In this document: piece after piece, positions 6,968-13,919 of the stretch | Layout of the letters: each line of letters begins with the position of its first letter | Numbering within the stretch: the first letter of the stretch is position 1 | Notes under the pieces: generated by a model | What the model saw: only the letters and a program-made list of their open reading frames with translations | Told to the model about the DNA's origin: nothing | The model's database searches: none | Program-made: the position numbers and the translations under genes | From: Gammaproteobacteria bacterium | Lineage (GTDB): Bacteria > Pseudomonadota > Gammaproteobacteria > UBA6429 | Direction of reading: 5' to 3' | Assembly: GCA_030635835.1 (NCBI GenBank) | Contig: DAOVYB010000023.1 | Coordinates: forward strand, 1-13,919 | DNA length: 13,919 nucleotides

Positions 6968-8596
6968 CTACTCCCTGAATAAAGAAGCTTCTAATAGAGT
7001 GCGGGTATAATCATCTTTTGGTTGGTTAAATAAAGTTTCTGTGTCACCTGCTTCTATCACTTTACCATTACGCATAACCATTACTTTATGCGCCATTGCA
7101 CGAATGACGCGCAAATCATGAGTAATAAACAAGTAGCTGATATCATGTTTTTCCTGAAGCTCTCTTAATAAAGTCAGTACCTGTTTTTGTACTGAAACAT
7201 CTAATGCACTTGTCGGTTCATCCAGTAATATCAATTTTGGTTCAAGAACAACAACACGCGCAATCGCGATACGTTGCCGCTGTCCACCAGAGAATTCATG
7301 TGGATAGCGCGTAAGCATGGATTCTTCTAACCCAACTTCAGCTAATACTTTTACAATTCGCTTAAAGCGCTCCTCTTCCGATAAATCCGGAAAATGAATT
7401 TTGATACCTTCTTCTATAATTTGTTTAACCGTCATTCGTGGAGATAAGGAGGAAAACGGATCCTGAAATACCACCTGAATATCTCTGCGCAGTGGTCTTA
7501 ACTCACGTTCAGTTAATAAAGTGATATCTTTATTTTGCAGTAAAATATTTCCTTCTGATTCCTGTAAGCGTAATAAACACATACCCAGTGTCGTTTTACC
7601 AGAACCGGACTCACCGACTATGCCAATTGTCTCTCTTTGTTTTAATTGTAAAGAAACATTATCAACGGCTTTAATATCACCCACTTTCTTATTAAAAAAT
7701 CCGGCTTTAATTGGGAAGTAACAACGAATATTGTTCGCTTCAAGAAGTTTTGGAGCTTGTTCAATTATTGCTTCATCACTACTCTTGACTAAAGTTTCAG
7801 GCTGACTATTCAGAAGGTGATGAGTGTAATTATGCTCAGCATTTTGAAAAAGCTCAGTTACTGTTTTTTGTTCAACAATTGTTCCATTCTGCATAACACA
7901 AACATGATCAGCAAAACGACGTACCATATTGAGGTCATGTGTAATCATTAAAATAGCCATACCAAATTCTTTTTGCAAGTCTTCCAGTAGTTCAAGAATT
8001 TGTGCCTGTATAGTGACGTCCAATGCAGTTGTAGGCTCATCAGCTATAAGTAACTGTGGCTGACAGGCTAATGCCATTGCTATCATGACACGTTGACGTT
8101 GCCCACCTGAAAGCATATGTGGGAAAGCATCAAAACGTTTATGCGGTTCAACAATACCGGTTCTATCTAGAAGCTCGATCATGTGATCTTTTGCTTTTTG
8201 CCGGGAGAAACCTTTATGTATCATTAATGTTTCTGATAACTGCTCGCCAATTCGATAAACAGGATTAAGTGCAGTCATTGGTTCCTGAAAAACCATGGCA
8301 ATATCCTGACCACGAATCTGACGCAATCTATCTTCAGATAACGTTAATAAATTTTCCTCTTCAAAATAAATTTCACCACTTGGGTAATGCGTTTGTCGTT
8401 TATCATGCAATTGTAAAATTGATAGTGCAGTAACAGACTTACCCGAACCAGACTCACCGACAAGCGCAAGTTTCTCACCTTTATGAATGTCAAAACTGAC
8501 ATTATTTACGACTGTGGTTAACTCCTGAGGAGGAATACCAAATGCCACTTCAAGATTGCGAATAGAGAGCAGAGGTTTATTCTTTAAGTCAGACAT
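6968..8596 (-). CDS. yejF: Peptide ABC transporter ATP-binding protein, YejF type
   Basis: The energising subunit of the Yej oligopeptide importer (in E. coli also the route for microcin C), on the cytoplasmic face of the inner membrane. It is a fusion of two full ABC ATPase domains. Numbered from the chosen start (542 residues; E. coli 529): domain 1 has Walker A GESGSGKS (47-54), signature LSGGQRQR (162-169) and Walker B LLIADEP (182-188); domain 2 has Walker A GESGSGKT (328-335), signature FSGGQRQR (435-442) and Walker B LILLDEP (455-461). An OppD/OppF-type ending follows domain 1. I chose ATG at 8594-8596, seven codons inside the longest frame, because GGAG lies eight bases before it; the upstream candidate at 8617 is only a TTG with that site inside its coding part. 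It is last in yejABEF, 80 bases after yejE, the gap being occupied by a repeat block. Confidence 0.94.
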   Translation of the reverse strand: MSDLKNKPLLSIRNLEVAFGIPPQELTTVVNNVSFDIHKGEKLALVGESGSGKSVTALSILQLHDKRQTHYPSGEIYFEEENLLTLSEDRLRQIRGQDIAMVFQEPMTALNPVYRIGEQLSETLMIHKGFSRQKAKDHMIELLDRTGIVEPHKRFDAFPHMLSGGQRQRVMIAMALACQPQLLIADEPTTALDVTIQAQILELLEDLQKEFGMAILMITHDLNMVRRFADHVCVMQNGTIVEQKTVTELFQNAEHNYTHHLLNSQPETLVKSSDEAIIEQAPKLLEANNIRCYFPIKAGFFNKKVGDIKAVDNVSLQLKQRETIGIVGESGSGKTTLGMCLLRLQESEGNILLQNKDITLLTERELRPLRRDIQVVFQDPFSSLSPRMTVKQIIEEGIKIHFPDLSEEERFKRIVKVLAEVGLEESMLTRYPHEFSGGQRQRIAIARVVVLEPKLILLDEPTSALDVSVQKQVLTLLRELQEKHDISYLFITHDLRVIRAMAHKVMVMRNGKVIEAGDTETLFNQPKDDYTRTLLEASLFRE

Positions 8597-8621
8597 AACA
8601 GATGCTCCAAGCCACAAAAAA

Positions 8622-8654
8622 CTCTGCGACCTTTGCGTTCTTTGCGCCTTTGCG
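8622..8654 (-). repeat. Block with about 9-nt periodicity in the yejE-yejF gap
   Basis: Read on the minus strand, the units CGCAAAGG, CGCAAAGAA, CGCAAAGGT and CGCAGAG follow one another. This is the same pattern of 8 then 9 bases as the block at 3656-3681 in the rnhA-dnaQ gap (plus strand). It lies inside the yej operon, between the yejE stop and the yejF ribosome site, and makes up much of the 80-base gap. Confidence 0.7.
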
Positions 8655-8676
8655 TTGAAGTCTTTTGACTTTGATT

Positions 8677-9726
8677 TTATCCACGACGTGTATCCAGTGC
8701 TTCACGTAAAGCTTCACCAATGAAAATCAACAAGTTGAGTGTTCCGACCAGTACAATAAAAGTGAAAACTGAAAGCCACCAGGCTGAAATATTATCTTTA
8801 CCTTGCGCTAATAAATCTCCAAGACTCGGTGTGGGTGGCGGTACACCTAGACCAAGAAAATCGAGACTGGTTAACGCGATAATTGCACCACTAATTCTAA
8901 AAGGAAGAAAGGTTACTACAGGCGTCATACTATTAGGCAAAAGATGTTTAAACATAATAGCTCTGCTGGATACACCCATTGCTCTGGCAGCTTTAACATA
9001 TTCCATATTTCGTCCACGCAAGAATTCGGCACGAACATAATCCGCTAATCCCATCCAGCCAAACAAGGAGAGTATGACTAATAATAAAAGCATGCTCGGT
9101 GTAAAAATTGAAGCAAATATAATTAATAAATAAAGTTCGGGCATTGATGACCAAATTTCAATAAAACGTTGTGCTATTAGATCAAGTTTCCCACCAAAAT
9201 AACCCTGGACAGCACCCGCAACGACACCCATAACAATACCTAAAAACGTCAGACCTAAGGCAAAGATAACGGACAAACGAAAGCCATAGATCAATCTTGC
9301 AAGCACATCACGACCATGATCATCTGTGCCGAGTAAATTATCTGAAGATGGTGCAGCAGGGTTAGGCTGTTTAGTAAAGTAATTTATTGTGTCATAGCTA
9401 TATGGATTTAATGGATACAAAGCCCAGTTATCACCTTTAGATAATAACTTACGTACATAAGGATCGTTGTAATCTGCTTCTGTATCAAAATCCCCACCAA
9501 AGAAAGATTCCGGATATAATTTAACGACAGGAAAATAATAACCACCATTAAAATGAACCACTAAGGGCTTATCGTTACTTATTACTTCGGCAAATAAACT
9601 CGCAATAAAAAGAATGAGAAAAACCCACAAGCTAATATAGCCACGTCGATTATTTTTAAATCTCAACCAGTTGCGATAATAAGGTGAACTGTCGTTAATT
9701 TTAAAAATATTTTTTAACGTATTCAT
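8677..9726 (-). CDS. yejE: Peptide ABC transporter permease, YejE type
   Basis: One of the two inner-membrane permease subunits of the Yej peptide importer. It has 349 residues (E. coli 341). A first membrane helix lies at about 30-50, then a long periplasmic loop (about 51-145) ending in NLLGTDDHGRDVLARLIYGF, typical of OppC/DppC-type permeases, and then the BPD transport domain with further helices at about 151-175, 198-222, 268-288 and 318-338. The EAA loop that docks on the ATPase is EYVKAARAMGVSSRAIMFKH (242-261). It starts at ATG 9724-9726, only two bases after the yejB stop, with GGTGA as ribosome site inside the end of yejB, so it is co-translated with yejB. Confidence 0.95.
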   Translation of the reverse strand: MNTLKNIFKINDSSPYYRNWLRFKNNRRGYISLWVFLILFIASLFAEVISNDKPLVVHFNGGYYFPVVKLYPESFFGGDFDTEADYNDPYVRKLLSKGDNWALYPLNPYSYDTINYFTKQPNPAAPSSDNLLGTDDHGRDVLARLIYGFRLSVIFALGLTFLGIVMGVVAGAVQGYFGGKLDLIAQRFIEIWSSMPELYLLIIFASIFTPSMLLLLVILSLFGWMGLADYVRAEFLRGRNMEYVKAARAMGVSSRAIMFKHLLPNSMTPVVTFLPFRISGAIIALTSLDFLGLGVPPPTPSLGDLLAQGKDNISAWWLSVFTFIVLVGTLNLLIFIGEALREALDTRRG

Positions 9727-9728
9727 CG

Positions 9729-10778
9729 TTATTTCACCGACTCAAACTGAATACGTGGATCAACAACAACATATAAAATGTCAGTTAGTAATTTTGCAAA
9801 CAAGCCTAATAAAGTAAAAAAGTAAAGTGAACCCATGACAACGGGATAGTCGCGTTTCACGACAGACTCAAAACCTAATAAGCCTAATCCATCAAGAGAG
9901 AAAATAGTTTCTATTAAAAGACTACCTGTAAAAAATGCACCTATAAATGCAGCCGGAAAACTTGTTACCAAAGGAATCATGGCGTTGCGAAAGACATGTT
10001 TATATAAAACTTTATTTTCTGATAAGCCTTTTGCTCTTGCGGTTAACACATATTGTTTACGAATCTCTTCCAGAAAACTATTTTTTGTGAGCATGGTCAT
10101 AATGGCTAAACTGCCAATAACCAACGATATCAATGGTAAAGTAATATGCCAGAGATAATCAAGAATTTGCTGGTACCACGGTAACTCTGACCAGTTATCT
10201 GAAACAATATCTTTTAAAGGAAAAACATCCCAAAAACTTCCTCCCCCTAAAAATACGATTAATGTAATACCCAAAACAAAGCCAGGTATTGCATAACCAA
10301 TAAGAATAATCGTGCTGCTGACAACATCAAAGGTACTACCATCACGAACCGCTTTTGAAATGCCTAAAGGAATGCATACCAGATAGGTAATTAAAAAAGT
10401 CCAGACGCCAAGTGTAATCGATACCGGCAATTTAGAAACAATGAGTTCAGTAACCGATTGCTGATAGATATAACTCTCACCTAAATCAAAAACTGCAAAA
10501 TTAGCCAGCATTTCAAAAAAACGTTGATAAGCAGGTTTATCAAAACCGTAAATTTCTTTTAATTTGTCTAACTTCTCTTTATCAAGTCCTGAATCACCTC
10601 GATATAAAGCAGATGTTGTGCCTCCTGCTTCTCCACCTGCTCCGTGCCCTTGAATCTGGCTAATGAGCTGTTCTACAGGACCACCTGGAACAAATTGAAT
10701 AACCACAAAGGTTAAAAGCAAAACACCTATTAAGGTGGGAATCATCAGTAATAATCGTCTTAAAATATAGGAAAACAT
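9729..10778 (-). CDS. yejB: Peptide ABC transporter permease, YejB type
   Basis: The second inner-membrane permease, of OppB/DppB type. It has 349 residues (E. coli about 364). The first helix (about 8-30) ends in FVPGGPVEQL, the family signature. A periplasmic loop with a glycine-rich stretch (44-53) characteristic of YejB follows, then helices at about 122-142, 153-176, 211-232, 268-290 and 315-338. The EAA loop is at about 242-265 (YVLTARAKGLSENKVLYKHV). Its ATG shares one base with the yejA stop (TAATG), and AAGG lies nine bases upstream inside yejA, so translation is coupled. It belongs to yejABEF with the same order as in E. coli. Confidence 0.95.
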   Translation of the reverse strand: MFSYILRRLLLMIPTLIGVLLLTFVVIQFVPGGPVEQLISQIQGHGAGGEAGGTTSALYRGDSGLDKEKLDKLKEIYGFDKPAYQRFFEMLANFAVFDLGESYIYQQSVTELIVSKLPVSITLGVWTFLITYLVCIPLGISKAVRDGSTFDVVSSTIILIGYAIPGFVLGITLIVFLGGGSFWDVFPLKDIVSDNWSELPWYQQILDYLWHITLPLISLVIGSLAIMTMLTKNSFLEEIRKQYVLTARAKGLSENKVLYKHVFRNAMIPLVTSFPAAFIGAFFTGSLLIETIFSLDGLGLLGFESVVKRDYPVVMGSLYFFTLLGLFAKLLTDILYVVVDPRIQFESVK

Positions 10779-12592
10779 TAATCATTACCTTTTTTTTCTT
10801 TCATCCACCATGTTTGTAATGCCCATGGCGTAGGTGAATAATAGAGTGGTATCTTTTTAGGTACATTAAACCGATCCCAGTATGCAACTCGGTGATAAGC
10901 TATATACCAGTTTGGAACAAGATACTCACCAAAGAGTAAAATACGATCAATCGCTTTTGCCATAGCAACACGGCTATTACGATCAGTTGTGTTAACAATT
11001 TTCTCAAGCAAATCATCAACAACAGGATTATTAACGCCAGCATAATTTCTTGCACCCTCTTCATTAATAACTGAAGAGTGCCAGTAATTTACCAGTTCCT
11101 TACCTGGCAACTGACTTTGACTCAGACCAGAAACAATCATATCAAAATCATATTTTCTAACTCGCCTTACCCACAGAGACACATCCACTGTTCTGTAATT
11201 AATCTGAATACCCAGCTTTCTTTTTAAGTTATGCGCAAATGCACCCATGATGCGTTCAAAACCTTTTCCTGCCAGTAAAACTTCAAACTCAAGCTTTTCA
11301 CCTTTTTCATTTTGTAAAACGCCATCCTTAACTTTCCAACCTGCTTCATCGAGTAATTTTTTTGCTTTACGTAAATGTTCACGTAATGATTTTTGATCTG
11401 TAATACGGGAAGGTTGCCAAACTTTTGTGAAAACTTCATCCGGCACACTGTTTGGAAATTGTTTTTTATATTTTTTCAGTAACGATAGCTCTAATCCCTG
11501 AGGCAGTGCTCTTGTTGCAATATCACTATTACTAAAATAACTATCACATCTTACATATTGATTATAAAAAAGGTTTTTATTTGCCCAGGTAAAATCATAA
11601 GCCAGTGAAATTGCTTTCCTTAGCCTTATATCTTTAAATATATTTTTCCGGGTATTAAAGTAGAAACCCTGCATACCCGCATTATTCTTATGTTGAAACT
11701 TAACTTTTTTTATTTCACCCGAATCATACTTTGGCCCGGTATGTTCTCTTGCCCACAATTTAGAATAATTTTCATGAAGAAAGTGAAACTCACCAGCCTT
11801 TAACGCTTCTAAGCGAACAGTTTCATCTTTGTAATATTTATAGGTAACACGATCGAAGTTATACATTCCGCGAGTTGTATTTTTATTTTTAGCCCAGTAG
11901 TCTGGATTGCGTTTATAAGTAATATCCTTACCTAAACGGTATTTTTCAATAACATACGGGCCTGTGGCAATAGGTAGCTCACGACTGACCTTGCCAAACT
12001 CTTTATCGCCAATCCACTTTTTCGCAAAAACGGGGATTTGTGATGCAATCAGAGGGAGTTCAGGATATTTTTTCGAAAAGTTAAACTTGATTTCATTTTG
12101 ACTAATGACAATTGCTTTTGTGATATCTGCCCAAAAGAATTTATAAAACGGATGCCCTTTTTCTTTAATGGTCTCAAAAGTAAATTTAACATCCTCAGGT
12201 TTTACTTTTGACCCATCTGAAAATTTAGCACGGGAATCTAACCGGAAAATGATGGACATTTTATCTTTAGCCAGTTTTACATCTTCGGCAATGTGCGCGT
12301 AGAGACTGTAGGGTTCATCGGCACTTTGCACCATTAAACTCTCAAAAACTAACTCACCCAGACCTTCAGCCTTTACCCCTTTTAATGCAAAATTATTAAA
12401 TGAATCAAAATTCCCGTTACCATTAAGGATTAACTCACCACCTTTAGGCGCATCGGGATTGACGTAATCAAAGTGCTTAAAATTTGTAGGATATTTAGGC
12501 TTATAACCTAAAGCAATTGCAGGTTCAGCCAGAATTGTAATATCAGGCAGTAAAAACACACTACAAACAGCTAGCCACTTTAAAATTTGCAC
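10778..12592 (-). CDS. yejA: Periplasmic peptide-binding protein, YejA type
   Basis: Captures oligopeptides in the periplasm and delivers them to YejB/YejE. It is a family 5 extracellular solute-binding protein of 604 residues, the usual size. A signal peptide occupies residues 1-22 (hydrophobic 4-21, probable cleavage after LA-22); there is no lipobox cysteine at the right place. The mature protein begins near ALGYKPKY and contains HFDYVNPDAPKGGEL (40-54) and GNGNFDSFNNFALKG (58-72), both characteristic of YejA. The start is GTG (12590-12592), supported by AGGA seven bases upstream and by the signal peptide beginning there. First gene of the operon, divergent from fabI across 277 bases. A minus-strand TATACT near 12692-12698 could be its -10, but I see no good -35. 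Confidence 0.95.
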   Translation of the reverse strand: MQILKWLAVCSVFLLPDITILAEPAIALGYKPKYPTNFKHFDYVNPDAPKGGELILNGNGNFDSFNNFALKGVKAEGLGELVFESLMVQSADEPYSLYAHIAEDVKLAKDKMSIIFRLDSRAKFSDGSKVKPEDVKFTFETIKEKGHPFYKFFWADITKAIVISQNEIKFNFSKKYPELPLIASQIPVFAKKWIGDKEFGKVSRELPIATGPYVIEKYRLGKDITYKRNPDYWAKNKNTTRGMYNFDRVTYKYYKDETVRLEALKAGEFHFLHENYSKLWAREHTGPKYDSGEIKKVKFQHKNNAGMQGFYFNTRKNIFKDIRLRKAISLAYDFTWANKNLFYNQYVRCDSYFSNSDIATRALPQGLELSLLKKYKKQFPNSVPDEVFTKVWQPSRITDQKSLREHLRKAKKLLDEAGWKVKDGVLQNEKGEKLEFEVLLAGKGFERIMGAFAHNLKRKLGIQINYRTVDVSLWVRRVRKYDFDMIVSGLSQSQLPGKELVNYWHSSVINEEGARNYAGVNNPVVDDLLEKIVNTTDRNSRVAMAKAIDRILLFGEYLVPNWYIAYHRVAYWDRFNVPKKIPLYYSPTPWALQTWWMKEKKGND

Positions 12593-12732
12593 CCAATTAT
12601 CCTGTATCAGATATGTTATTATTTTTGTTGGTTATTTTTTTGTTACATAACTATTTTAAGATTCCAATCTTACCTTAATTTGGCAAGATTAGTATAATCA
12701 AACTCCTTAGTCGTGAAGTAAGCGACAGACTT

Positions 12733-12761
12733 TTGATTTTAGCGCTAAACATTGCTTTAAT
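12733..12761 (+). promoter_or_regulatory. Probable fabI promoter with a 12-bp palindrome in its spacer
   Basis: TTGATT (12733-12738) and TTTAAT (12756-12761) have the ideal 17-base spacing and match consensus at four and five of six positions. The spacer carries a perfect palindrome TTTAGCGCTAAA (12738-12749), placed where a repressor would block RNA polymerase. CGCTAAA recurs 25 bases downstream (12768-12774). A perfect TATAAT at 12693-12698 lacks a good -35. I do not recognise the palindrome as a FadR or FabR site. Confidence 0.5.
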
Positions 12762-12869
12762 ACTCGTCGCTAAAGCATTATCATTAGCCAGTTAAAATAA
12801 CATTTAATATAAACTACGAAATAAATTAAATTAAAATTAATTATAATTTAAAGAACAGAGGAATACATT

Positions 12870-13661
12870 ATGGGCTTTCTACAAGGCAAACGTGCTCTCA
12901 TTGTTGGTTTAGCCAGCAATCGTTCAATCGCCTGGGGTATCTCTCAAGCGATGCATCGCGAAGGTGCTGAACTTGCCTTTACTTACCAGAACGAAAAATT
13001 ACAGGATCGCGTTGCCAAAATGGCCGCTGAACTTGATTCAGAAATCGTTGTTCCATGTGATGTAAGTAGTGATGAACAAATCGACAATGTCTTTACCGAA
13101 CTCGATAATTACTGGGATGGTTTAGACATTATTATTCATTCCGTTGCTTTTGCACCACGAAATGAACTTGAAGGTGATTACCTGGATAACGTCACACGTG
13201 ATGGTTTTCGCTTAGCGCATGAAATCAGCTCTTACAGTTTCGCTGCTTTAGCAAAAGCGGGTCGCAATATGATGGAAGGCCGTGACGGTGCATTACTGAC
13301 TTTAAGCTATTTAGGTGCAGAACGTGCCATGCCAAATTACAATGTTATGGGGCTTGCAAAAGCGAGCCTGGAAGCCAATGTACGTTATATGTCTCAGAGC
13401 CTTGGGCCTGATGGTATTCGTGTAAATGGGATTTCAGCCGGCCCAATCAGAACTCTGGCAGCTGCAGGTATCAGTAATTTCCGTAAAATGCTCAATGAAG
13501 TCGAAGCATCTGCGCCTTTACGTCGTAATGTCACTATTGAAGACGTGGGAAATGCAGCTGCATTCCTCTGTTCTGATTTAGCTTCAGGGATTACAGGTGA
13601 AATTACTTATGTAGATGCGGGTTACAATACCATCGGTATGCGTCCATTAGATGCTGAATAA
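12870..13661 (+). CDS. fabI: Enoyl-[acyl-carrier-protein] reductase (NADH), FabI
   Basis: Performs the last reduction of each fatty-acid elongation cycle, reducing trans-2-enoyl-ACP with NADH in the cytoplasm. The 263-residue protein aligns along its length with E. coli FabI (262). The nucleotide-binding segment is [14 protein letters not shown] (11-24). The catalytic pair is Y157 and K164 in [20 protein letters not shown], with Y147 in SYLGAERA; these match E. coli Y156, K163 and Y146. The substrate loop [18 protein letters not shown] is intact. Position 93, glycine in E. coli and a site of triclosan-resistance changes, is alanine here (HSVAFAP); alanine occurs naturally in other FabI enzymes, so resistance cannot be inferred. 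The ATG has AGAGGA seven bases upstream. It is divergent from yejA and monocistronic within the window. Its last 48 bases recur in inverted form at the window end. Confidence 0.97.
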   Translation: MGFLQGKRALIVGLASNRSIAWGISQAMHREGAELAFTYQNEKLQDRVAKMAAELDSEIVVPCDVSSDEQIDNVFTELDNYWDGLDIIIHSVAFAPRNELEGDYLDNVTRDGFRLAHEISSYSFAALAKAGRNMMEGRDGALLTLSYLGAERAMPNYNVMGLAKASLEANVRYMSQSLGPDGIRVNGISAGPIRTLAAAGISNFRKMLNEVEASAPLRRNVTIEDVGNAAAFLCSDLASGITGEITYVDAGYNTIGMRPLDAE

Positions 13662-13703
13662 AAACAGAATGTAGCCACGAAGGACACAAAGAACACCAAG
13701 ATT
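13614..13703 (+). repeat. Left arm of a 90-bp perfect inverted repeat (fabI 3' end plus flank)
   Basis: These 90 bases are the exact reverse complement of 13830-13919. The arm contains the last 48 bases of fabI including the stop, 13 further bases, and repeat units of exactly 9 nt: CCACGAAGG, ACACAAAGA and ACACCAAGA (13675-13701). The 126-base spacer (13704-13829) is only partly symmetric. Confidence 0.95.
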
Positions 13704-13715
13704 AAAAAACTTAAA

Positions 13716-13817
13716 CCACGGGGAACACTGGGATCACGGGGATTTACTTTTAAGTTGGGCTTCCACGGGATTAAACAGAGATTTTTGATTTCCCTGTGTG
13801 CCCCGTGTTCCCAGTGG
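13716..13817. repeat. Inner inverted blocks of 9-nt units after fabI
   Basis: The units CCACGGGGA, ACACTGGGA and TCACGGGGA (13716-13742) face, on the other strand, CCACTGGGA, ACACGGGGC and ACACAGGGA (13791-13817). They share the pattern N-CAC-N-RRG with the outer arms but are imperfect, so this inner part is a diverged inverted pair rather than a mirror copy. No protein gene is credible here. Confidence 0.75.
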
Positions 13818-13829
13818 TTCATTTTCAAA

Positions 13830-13919
13830 AATCTTGGTGTTCTTTGTGTCCTTCGTGGCTACATTCTGTTTTTATTCAGCATCTAATGGACGCATACCGA
13901 TGGTATTGTAACCCGCATC
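13830..13919 (-). repeat. Right arm of the 90-bp inverted repeat, with an inverted fabI tail
   Basis: Reverse complement of 13614-13703 without a mismatch. On the minus strand 13919-13872 reads as the FabI ending [15 protein letters not shown] plus stop, cut by the window edge. Either a second, inverted fabI copy lies beyond, or the sequence folds back here through an assembly or amplification error. The exact end at the window edge favours the artefact. Confidence 0.95.

Noticed and set aside
12666..12690. Imperfect hairpin AATCTT...AAGATT upstream of yejA and fabI
   Set aside because: The six-base arms with a mismatch inside are weak, lack a T run, and may be chance in AT-rich DNA.
13152..13160. 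FabI alanine 93 as a triclosan-resistance change
   Set aside because: Alanine at this position is natural in several sensitive FabI enzymes, so the residue alone does not indicate resistance.
13622..13828. A 68-codon minus-strand frame through the fabI 3' repeats
   Set aside because: It is an open frame created by repeats and the antisense of fabI, with no ribosome site or family features.

Overview
The window is an AT-rich piece of a gammaproteobacterial chromosome. The evidence is gene content and order: a yafS-rnhA-dnaQ block next to a divergent mltD, a complete yejABEF peptide importer in the canonical order, an E. coli-type FabI, and an HsbA-like STAS protein of the kind known from Pseudomonas. 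No species can be named from the sequence. All protein genes are housekeeping or widespread types. I see no phage, transposase, CRISPR array, rRNA or tRNA gene.

Layout. Positions 1-205 hold the start of gltX (minus strand, runs out of the window). Positions 206-405 hold a degenerate palindromic repeat. A GAF/HD-GYP signalling protein (406-1983) and a small STAS protein (2221-2523) follow on the minus strand, separated by a clear terminator. A gene-free stretch (2524-2877) carries the terminator presumed to serve dnaQ and a possible small RNA with an anti-Shine-Dalgarno run. Then come dnaQ (2878-3615), an intergenic element with inverted ends (about 3654-3859), rnhA (3882-4316) and the yafS-type methyltransferase (4313-5122), all minus strand. 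mltD (5263-6918) is plus strand and divergent from yafS. The four yej genes (6968-12592) lie on the minus strand, convergent with mltD. fabI (12870-13661, plus) is divergent from yejA. The window ends in a 90-bp perfect inverted repeat that includes the last 48 bases of fabI.

How the genes relate. DnaQ (proofreading exonuclease) and RNase HI are replication and repair functions; the YafS-like methyltransferase overlaps rnhA and is probably translationally coupled to it. MltD cuts peptidoglycan, Yej imports oligopeptides, FabI completes fatty-acid elongation and GltX charges tRNA-Glu. The STAS and HD-GYP genes plausibly form a partner-switching / cyclic-di-GMP signalling pair, but that is inference from adjacency.

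The least expected content is intergenic. A family of short blocks with about 9-nt periodicity occurs at three loci (rnhA-dnaQ, yejE-yejF, after fabI), at two of them as inverted pairs. There is also the candidate sRNA near 2664-2725 and the inverted fabI tail at the right edge, which may be an assembly artefact. No convincing new multi-gene system is visible.
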